A stretch of DNA of 64,000 bases from NCBI GenBank assembly GCA_031552825.1, contig JAVBMD010000014.1, forward strand, positions 10,845 through 74,844, written 5' to 3'. The number at the start of each line of letters is the position of its first letter. Position 1 is the stretch's first letter. Below, in pieces: positions 32,960 to 41,300 of the stretch. Made by a program: the position numbers and the translations under genes. A model generated the notes under the pieces. It was not told where the DNA came from. It ran no database searches and saw only the letters and a list, made by a program, of their open reading frames with translations. This DNA comes from WQXF01 sp031552825. GTDB lineage: Bacteria; Bacillota; Clostridia; Christensenellales; Aristaeellaceae.

Positions 32960-33970
32960 TTACAGCAGCTGCACGCCCCGCTCGGCGCAAATCCGCTCGG
33001 TTTCCTCCGTCCAAATCGAGGACTGCACCTCGCCGATGTGCGCCTTATTGAGGAAGAACATGCACATGCGCGATTGCCCCACGCCGCCGCCCACCGTCAG
33101 CGGCAACTCGCCGCGCAGCAGCGCCGCGTGGAAGGGCAACTGGGCGCGCTCCACGCAACCGCGCTCGGCAAGCTGCGCGCGCAGCGATTCCGGCGTGACG
33201 CGGATGCCCATCGAGGAAAGCTCCAGCCCGATATCCAGCAGCGGATAGTACACGAGGATATCGCCGTTGAGCGACCAATCGTCATAGTCGGGCGCGCGGC
33301 CGTCGTGCGGCTCGCCGGAGGTCAGCTTGCCGCCGATCTGCTCGATGAACACCGCGCCCATCTCCCTCGCGATGGCGTGCTCGCGCTGCTTGGGCGTAAG
33401 ATCCGGGTACTTATCGGCCAGCGCTTGGCTGGTGATGAAGAAGATCTTCTCGGGCAGCTCCGGCGTCGCCCACGGATAGCGCGCCGCCACGAACCGCTCG
33501 GTATGCTTGAGCGCGGCGTACACGCGGCGCACGATATGCTCCAGCACCGGCACGGTGCGATCCTCGGCGAGGATGATGCGCTCCCAATCCCACTGATCGA
33601 CGTAGAGCGAGTGGATGTTGTCGGTCTCCTCGTCGCGGCGGATGGCGCTCATATCGGCGTACAGCCCTTCGCCGGGGCGGAAGCCGTAGCGCGCCAGCGC
33701 CTGCCGCTTCCACTTGGCCAGCGATTGCACGATCTCCACCGTCTCCTCGGGGTTCTCGCCCGGGTCGAAGCGCACCGGGCGCTCGACGCCGTTGAGCGTA
33801 TCGTTGAGGCCGGAGCTTTGGCGCACGAACAGCGGCGCCGATACGCGCGTCAGATGCAGCTCCCGCGCCAGATCCAGCTCAAAATAGTCCTTGATCTCCT
33901 TGATGGCCACCTCGGTCTCGCGGATGCCGATCGGCGACACATAGCCCTCCGGAATAAAACACGCGCCCAT
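32960..33970 (-). CDS. asnA: Aspartate-ammonia ligase
   Basis: 336 residues. AsnA makes asparagine from aspartate, ammonia and ATP; it belongs to the class-II tRNA synthetase-like fold. Family marks: TEVAIKEIKDYFELDLAREL, LTRVSAPLFV, LNDTLNGVERPVRFD, the ATP-site stretches ADMSAIRRDE and HSLYVDQWDWE, and the end region LTVGGGVGQSRMCMFFL. ATG at 33970 with AGAGGT upstream. It is monocistronic, with its own terminator and repeats on both sides. Confidence 0.96.
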   Translation of the reverse strand: MGACFIPEGYVSPIGIRETEVAIKEIKDYFELDLARELHLTRVSAPLFVRQSSGLNDTLNGVERPVRFDPGENPEETVEIVQSLAKWKRQALARYGFRPGEGLYADMSAIRRDEETDNIHSLYVDQWDWERIILAEDRTVPVLEHIVRRVYAALKHTERFVAARYPWATPELPEKIFFITSQALADKYPDLTPKQREHAIAREMGAVFIEQIGGKLTSGEPHDGRAPDYDDWSLNGDILVYYPLLDIGLELSSMGIRVTPESLRAQLAERGCVERAQLPFHAALLRGELPLTVGGGVGQSRMCMFFLNKAHIGEVQSSIWTEETERICAERGVQLL

Positions 33971-33988
33971 TTGTACCTCTCCCCGTGC

Positions 33989-34160
33989 ATAAAAGATTCT
34001 TAGTTCTAGCCCTTGCCTCCCTTGTTCAACGGGGACGAAGCACCGTCGCGCCAGTGGCGCGATGAGACGGTGCGGAAGTCCAATGAGCAAAGGAGCGCTC
34101 GCGCGACTATTGCGAATTGTGAGGGGGACCGCCCTCAGGCGGTGGAGGGATTCCCGCCGC
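33989..34160. repeat. Family A copy A6 interrupted by a family D block
   Basis: The core end (AAAAGATTCTTAGTTCTAGC, then GCCTCCCTTGTT) and right arm (CCGCCCTCAGGCGGTGGAGG) are separated by about 100 bases of D sequence, inverted relative to the block at 22820-22915. More GCCGCAGGCATGCGGC hairpins follow to about 34205. Confidence 0.82.
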
Positions 34161-34279
34161 AGGCATGCGGCGGTTTCCCCGTCGGCAGCGGTGGAGGGAT
34201 TCCGTCCCCACAAACAAAAGCCCCTACCCACCGCGGTCAAACGCCCTGACACGCAGCATGTAGAGGCGATCGTTCAGCG

Positions 34280-34492
34280 TCAAACCGTCCATTCAAAGCA
34301 GCATACGTCCAGCACCGGCGGCGCGCCCTCGCGCACGCGCACCACGCGCCATTCGCCGCCCACGCCCTCGCGGCGCGGCGTAACCGAGCGCTCGACGCGC
34401 ACCTGCCCGATGCCTTGACGCGCCAGCTCCGCCAGCGCAAGCTTAAGCGGCAGCCCCAACAACGGCGGCAGCCCCGATAACGCCTCGCTCAC
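34280..34492 (-). CDS. Small conserved protein after frr, PASTA-like pattern
   Basis: 70 residues. LPLKLALAELARQGIGQVRV followed by REGVGGEWRVVRVREGAPPV and LDVCCFEW has the helix-then-strands layout of a single PASTA-like unit; this is pattern-level only. The GTG start overlaps the frr stop (GTGA), so translation is coupled. Similar small proteins follow frr in other Clostridia as I recall them. Function unknown. Confidence 0.75.
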   Translation of the reverse strand: MSEALSGLPPLLGLPLKLALAELARQGIGQVRVERSVTPRREGVGGEWRVVRVREGAPPVLDVCCFEWTV

Positions 34493-35049
34493 TTTACGTC
34501 CAAGATCTCCTTTTCCTTTTCAGCGCAGATCTGGTCGAGGGTCTTGATGGCGTTGTCGGTCAGCTTCTGGATGTCGTCCTCGGCCTTCTTCTCCTCGTCC
34601 TCGGGCAGCGCGGCGTCCTTGAGCAGCTTTTTCACGTGCTCGATGGCGTCGCGGCGGATGGCGCGGATCGCCACCTTGGCCTCCTCGGTGTTCTTGCGCA
34701 CCAGCTTGGTCAAATCCTTGCGGCGCTCCTCGGTCAGCTCCGGGATCATCAGGCGGATCACCTTGCCGTCGTTGGTGGGCGTGATGCCCAGCTCGGATTT
34801 CATGATCGCCTTTTCCACCGCCGGGATGCCCTTGCTATCCCACAGCGAGATCACCAGCATGCGCGGCTCGGGCACGGAAATATTGCCCATCTGGTTGAGC
34901 GGCGTCATCGTGCCGTAGTAATCGACGGAGATGCGATCCAGCAATTGCGGATTGGCGCGCCCTGCGCGGATGGTCATCAACTCGCTGCGCAGCACGCTTT
35001 CGGTCTTGCCCATCTTTTCTTTGGCTTGGTCGATCACTTGCTTCGTCAT
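34489..35049 (-). CDS. frr: Ribosome recycling factor
   Basis: 186 residues, full length. It splits the ribosome after termination together with EF-G. Family marks: LRSELMTIRAGRANPQLLD near residue 20, YYGTMTPLNQMGNISVPEPR, and IPELTEERRKDLTKLVRK. GGGAGGG lies 9 bases before the ATG, and a sigma-A promoter is upstream. The usual neighbours pyrH and uppS are not beside it. Confidence 0.97.
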   Translation of the reverse strand: MTKQVIDQAKEKMGKTESVLRSELMTIRAGRANPQLLDRISVDYYGTMTPLNQMGNISVPEPRMLVISLWDSKGIPAVEKAIMKSELGITPTNDGKVIRLMIPELTEERRKDLTKLVRKNTEEAKVAIRAIRRDAIEHVKKLLKDAALPEDEEKKAEDDIQKLTDNAIKTLDQICAEKEKEILDVK

Positions 35050-35111
35050 GTAAAAACCCTCCCGTTACTCTTGCGATGTATTCTTAGGGGCGGATGATAC
35101 TGCATGCTAGT

Positions 35112-35140
35112 ATTGTATCCGGTTTGCCATGGCTTGGCAA
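35112..35140 (-). promoter_or_regulatory. sigma-A promoter of frr
   Basis: On the minus strand TTGCCA (35135-35140) and TACAAT (35112-35117) are 17 bases apart, about 65 bases before the frr ATG. Confidence 0.75.
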
Positions 35141-35187
35141 GAGGGGACTGTGGCATCAGCGCGGCAAGCCAACTTGCTTGGTTCGGC

Positions 35188-35320
35188 CTCCGAAGGATCC
35201 CTAAGGGCGACCGGAAAGCCCTTAGGTCGCCCCGCAGGGCGAAACTTCTGAACGCGGGTGTTTCGTGCCAGCGGGCACGACCAAAGGGCTTTCCGGTCGC
35301 CCTTTGGAAACCTTCGGGGT
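35188..35320. repeat. Family B hairpin element, copy B2
   Basis: Left hairpin CTAAGGGC...GCCCTTAG; right hairpin CCAAAGGGC...GCCCTTTGG; inner hairpins GCCCcgcaGGGC, GAAAC...GTTTC and GTGCCagcGGGCAC; outer stem CTCCGAAGG with CCTTCGGGG. It lies 26 bases after the stop of the giant surface-protein gene. Confidence 0.88.
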
Positions 35321-35345
35321 TTTCCAAACCACGCAGATAGGATTC

Positions 35346-38300
35346 TTACTTCTTCGCCCCCACATCGATATCCCGCTTCGCCTGCCCCGACTTCAGCGTA
35401 AATTCCTCGCAGGAGCCGGAGGCTCCTGCCAGCTCGGGGAAGTCGCTGTCGATCTCGGAAAGGTCGGGGCGGTTGACGGTGAAAGCATAGCCCTCGGGCA
35501 GCTCCGCGCCGACCAAGTAGCGCCCGGGGCGGAGGCGGTCGAAACGATAGAGGCCGTATTCGTCGGTGGTCGCGGTGGCGACCTCGCGCTGACTGTCCCC
35601 CTCGCCAATGGCGTAGAGCGTGAGCACCACGCCGGGCAGCGGCGGCTCGCCGAAATCCTGCAGGCCGTTGCCGTTGGTATCGACCCAGGCGGTGTCGCCG
35701 ATCAGGCCGGGGCGGATGCCGCCCACCGACATGCGCGCGCGGCTCTCGCCCATCGCCAGCGCGAATTCCTCGCTCTCGCCGATGCTCTCGTCGGTGGCAG
35801 GCGCGACCGAGCCGCCCTCGCCGCCGCTTTGCAGCGTGAACAGGTAGCCGCCGGGCAGCTCAAAGCGCAGCTTGTACCGGCCGGGATGCAGGGCTTCGAA
35901 GGCATAGTCGCCCGCTTCGCTCACCTGCTGCGCGGCAACGGTGTTCCACGCGCCGCCCTCTTGGCGCAGCAGCGTCACCTGCGCGCCCTCCAGCGGCGGC
36001 TCGTCGCCGCCCTGCAGGCCGTTTACGTCCGCATCCTCCCACGCGCTGCCCTGAATGCGGGCGGCGCGCAGCGCGCCGGTATCGGGCATTTCGAGGCGCT
36101 GCCCCATGGCCAGCGCCTGCGCGGCGGTCTGCCCGAGCTGCGGCTCGGCCTGCGCAAACAGCGCCGCGGCCTGCTCGGTAAACAGCTCGGTCTCGCCCAG
36201 CGTCACGCGGATCTGGTACGTGCCGGGGCGCAGGTTTTCAAAGGCATACGCGCCGTCGGCATCGGTGCGCGCGCTGGCCAGCACCTGCGCGTCCTCCGCC
36301 AGCAGGCATTCGATCAGCGCGCCGGGCAGCCCTTCCTCACCCGCGCCGATGGCGTTGTCTTCGTCGGCGTCGAGCCACAGCTTGCCCGTGATCGCCGCCG
36401 CCGCCAGCGCGCCGACGTTCTGGTTGGCGCGCCGCTCGCCCATGGTCAGGGTGAAGGGCTGGCTGTCGCCTTGGCTGGCGTCCACGCCCTGCACCAGCCC
36501 GCCCTGCGCCGCTTCGCCGGGCGCGCGGGCAAACAGGTGCGCATCGGGCAGCGCGAAGCGCAGCTGATACACGCCGGGGCGCAAGCCGGTGAAAGCATAC
36601 GCGCCGGATGCGTCGGTGCGGGCGGTGCGCACGGCCTTTCCGTCGGCCAGCAGCGACACCTCCGCGTCGGGCAGCGCCTTGTCGCTCGCCGAGAGCAGGC
36701 CGTCGTTGTCCTCGTCCAGCCAAGCTTGGCCGGAGATTTCCGCCGCCGGGATCGCGCCGATGTGGTAAGCGTTCTGCCGCTGACCGGCCTCCAGCGCGAT
36801 GGGCGCGCTTTCGCCCTCGGCGGCGTCGATGCCGGAAAGGTTCCCGGCGCGGGAAGCGCTCTTGCGCGCCGGTTCGGCGGCGAACAGGTAGCCCTCCGGC
36901 AGGGCGGCGCGCAGCGCGTAGCTGCCGGGCATCAGTTGATCCTGCTGCCAGCGTCCCTGCGCGTCGGTGGTCAGCTCGTAGGCTTCCTCGGGCGCGTCGG
37001 CGCGCGCCAGCTTGAGCGATACGCCTGCTAGCGGCGGCTCCCCGGCGTCGAGCAGGCCGTCGTTGTTGGTGTCCTCCCAGAGCACGCCGCCCAGCAGCGC
37101 CGGTTGCAGCGCGCCGACGCGCACCTCCCCAACGGTCTCGCCCATCGCCAGCGTCACGACGATGTCGGCTTGGCGCTCGGCGATATCCAGCAGCAGACGC
37201 TCGGGATCGCGGGTATACAGGTAGCCCTCGGGCAGCGTGAAGCGCACGCGGTATTCGCCGGGGCGCAACCCGGCAAAGCGGAACGCGCCGTCGCGCTTGG
37301 TGACGGTGGTGGCGACCGGCGCGTCCGCGCCCTCGCGCAGCAGCGACACCGCCACGCCGGATAGCGCCGCTTCCTCCTCGGCGCGTTGGCCGTCGTAATC
37401 GTTATCGATCCATGCCGCGCCGCCGATCTCGCCCAGACGGATCGCGCCCAGCGACACGCCGCCGATGTTGGCGCCCATGGGCAGCGCGAAGGTGTCGCTG
37501 CGGGTTTCCCCCTTTTGCTCGGCGGCAAAGCGCACCGTGGAGGCCGCCGCGCGCGCGACGACGTATCCCTCGGGCAACTGGCACTCCATCCGGTAGGTGG
37601 CGGGGCGCAAGCCTTCGAAGGCGAAGCCGCCCTTGTCATCGGTGTCGGTCTCGGCGACCAAGGCCTGCGTCTTGCGCGCCTCGTCGATGCGGAAGAGCCG
37701 CACGTGCGCCGACGCGAGGCCGTCCTCGCCCTCGCCGGGCTGGCCGTCGTCGTCCGCGTCTTCCCATACGGAGCCGGACACCGAGGCGGTCTGCACCAGC
37801 CCCATATCGGCGTGCTCCACGCGCTGGCCGAGCACCAGCGCCAGCTCGCGCGTTCCCTCCAGCTTGCCGCCAAACACATGCCCCTCGGGCAGCGCGAAGG
37901 TCAGCCGGTACTGCCCCGGCGGCACTTGCTCCAGCGCGTACGCGCCCAGCGCGTCGGTGGTCGCGCGCAGCGGTTCGCCGCCCTGCTCGGCGCTTTCCAG
38001 CAGCACCTCGGCGCCCTCATACGGGCGCTCCCCGGCGTCCCACAGGCCGTTGTCGTCGGCGTCGTGCCATACCGCGCCGCGCACCGTCGCCGGAAGCATC
38101 AGGCCGACCGACAGCTCCTGCGCCTGCGCGGGCGAAAGCGTGAAGGCCTCGCCCACCCCGGCATCGCGGGTGAATCCCCAGCCCTCGGGCAGCTCGCACA
38201 GCAGCGTGTATTCGCCCGGCGGAACCGTCTCAAACCGCACCAGCCCATCGGGGCCGGACTGCTGCCAAGCGATATCGCCAGCGTCGCCCGCCCCGGCGGG

Positions 38301-41300
38301 CATCAGCGCCAGCTTCACGCCCGATACGCCGGGGTCGCCCTCGGCGCGCTCCCCGGCATAGCGCCGATCCTCCCACAGGGCGACGGTCAGCGTCGCCGGA
38401 CGCACGGCGCGCACGAGCAGGCCGTCCTTGGCCTCGCCCATCGCCAGCGCGATTCGCTGCCACGGCTGCTCCTGCGTGCCGTCGAGCACCGCGCCCTCGG
38501 GCAGGGTAACTTGTATTTGATAGTTGCCGGGCATCAGCGCCGCGAAGGCGAAGCCGCCCTGCGCATCGGTGGCCACGGTGGCCAGCGGGGTTTCCGCGCC
38601 CTCGCGCAGCAATTCCACCTTCGCCGCCTCCACGCCGCGCTCGCCGTCGGCGCGCACCGCACCGGCGATTCTGCCCTGCCGCACCACCGCCGCGTCGGGC
38701 AGCGTGAGGATCTGGCCGGAGGTCAATACCAACTTTTGCTCGGCCTGCTGCGCCGCTTTCGCGAATACCGTGTCCTGCGGCAGCGCCACGCGCAGCGTGT
38801 ATTCGCCGGGGTACAGCCCCACCGCCGAAAATCCGCCCTGCGCGTCGGTGGTGCCCTCGGCGATCTGCGTGTCGTTCTGCCATAGCGATACCGGGATGCC
38901 GGGCGCGCCCTGCTCCTTTGCGCCGCGCGCCCCGTCCAAATCGGCGTCCAGCCACAGCGCGCCGCGCACGCTGGCGCCCAGCATGGTCTCGGCCTGCGCC
39001 CAGTGCCAACGCTGCGCGGCATCAAGCGTAAAGGGCTCATCAAAGCCCGGTTCCTCATCCTGCGGTGATTCAGCCAGCAGCTCGCCCGGCGGCGGCGCGA
39101 TGCGCAGACGATAGGTGCCCAGCGGCACCTGATCCAACGCGAAGCTGCCGTCGGCTTCGGGCACGATCTCGGCGATCTGCTCCGCCTTGCCGGGGACGTC
39201 GATGCGCTCCAGCCGCACGCCCAGCGCGCCCGCCGCCTTGGCATCCGGCGAACGGCGCACGATGCCGGCGATGCCGCCGGTGGTCGCGCCGTCCTGCTCG
39301 GGGCGCAGCGCCTTGCCCATCAGCCGCTCCGGCACGCCGATCGCCGCGTCGTCATATCCGCTGGAGATGCTGTGCCGCTCGCCCTGCTCATCGCGGTACC
39401 ACATCGTATAGAACCAATCGGCGCGAATCTCGCCGTCTTCCTTGTCCTGCTGCGCGAGGGTGAGGCGCACCTCGTCGGCCGAGAAGCCCGCGCCGAGCTG
39501 TGCGCCGCCGTCGCGCGCGTTCAGGTAGCGCACCTGCACGGCGACGATGCGCTGCTTCACGTCCGATAGATCGACGGTGCGCGCGCCGCTCTCCAGCCCG
39601 GTGACGGTGCGCATGTCGCTCCAGTTCCAGCCGCCCTGCCGCAGGCGGTAGACCACCTGCGCCGCGATCGGCGTATCCTGCGCGTCCCGCGCCGCGCCCA
39701 CGCTGACGGCGAGGATGTCAGCCTGCGCCTCGGGCGGGTAGATGCGCTGCTCCTGCCGCACGTTTAGCAGCGGCAGGTGGATCACCGCCACCGTGGCATC
39801 GCCGGGCTTGGGGATCGGCGCGCTGCGCAGCTCGGCCTTGGCCATCGGGTTGCCCCGGCGCGCGTAGGCCGGAATTTCGAGAACCTGCTCGGTGGGCTCC
39901 ACGTCCGTGTCGAGCATGTAGCCCGGCGCGGCGCGGCGCATCTCGAGGCGGTAGGCGCCCACCGGCAGCGCCATCTCGTTCTGATACGAAGCGCCCTCCA
40001 GCGTGAAGGTCAGCGCGGGCGCTTCCTCCCATACCGGCTGCCCATCCCGCTCGCCCTGCTGGGCGTAGAGCGCGAACTGCGCGCCGGGGATCGCCTCGCC
40101 GCTGCCCAGCGCCGTGTTGGTCAGCACGAAGAAGCCGCGATCCACCGTGGCGGCGATCTCGGCGACGGTGTGCTGCCCCGAAAACACCTGCGCCGGATGG
40201 TATTCCTCATCGTTCAAATAGCCCTGCGTGGCGCCGGTAGAAATCTGGCGCAGATAGTAGGTGACGCCCTCCGGCGCGGCCGGGAATGCCGCCCACTCCG
40301 CACCGCCCTCCTCGGCGAGGCCGCCGGTGGTCAGCACCACTTGCCCGGCCTCGGAAGGATAGGGCTTGTAGGCCTCCCCCTCCTGCGTGTAGACGCCGTA
40401 CGCGCCCTGCAGCGGCACGCGGAAAGGCTGCATCTCGGCGTTGAAGGTATAGCCCAGTCGGCTCACGCTCAGCGTGCCGCGCCGCGCGTTGGTCAGCGAA
40501 AGCTCGGTCAGCGCGCCGCCCTGCACCTCCACGGCCTGCTCCGGCGCGGGGTCGTAGCCCTCCGGGCAGCGGGTCTGGCGCAGGCGGTATTGTCCCTTGG
40601 CCAGCTGCACGCGCAGCGCCGCGCCTTGCGCGTCGGTGGTCAGCGCCAGCGCCTCACTCTCGCCCTCCGATGGCACCAGCTCAAAGGCCGCGTCGGCCAG
40701 CGCCAGCGCCGCGTCCTGCGCGTCGCGCAGCGTCACGCGCACGCCGCCCTCGGCGGCGCGCACCATAAAGCTCACCTTGCTCTGCTCGCCGTCGCGCATT
40801 TCGAAGGGTTCCGAAACGCTCTCCGCCTCGCCGTCCGGCGCGATCCTTGCCGCCACGCGGTAAGTGCCCTCCGGCAGCGCGGGCAATTCGCCCGCCGCGT
40901 CGCGCACCACACCCTGCGCGTCGGTGCGCAGCGCCAGCGCCAGCGCTTCCTCCTCGCCCTCGCGCAGCAGCCGCACCTGTGCGCCGGAGGCCGGTTCCTG
41001 CACCGCGTTGCCCTGCGAATCCAGCGCCTTGACGCTCACCTGCGCCTCCAGCCGCCCATGCGGCTTGTGCTCCAGCGTCACTTCCAGCGCCGTACCCGCC
41101 TCGGCGGTCACCTCGCACGGCTCGGCGTCGCCGAAGCCTTCGGCGCTCTGCACGGTTTCTATCGTATAGCTGCCCGGCTCGACGAGCATCGAGGCGGCGC
41201 TGCCCTGCTCGCCGGTTTCCAAATCGAAGGTTTCCCCTTTTTGATCCACCACGCGGTAGGCCACGCCGCCCAGCCGCGCACCGCCGGTCTGCACCGAATG

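Noticed and set aside
32714..33000. Short frames reading MEAGICFLFHKR... in family A cores
   Set aside because: The same peptide arises wherever the core occurs, in several loci and without ribosome binding sites; it is a by-product of the repeat.
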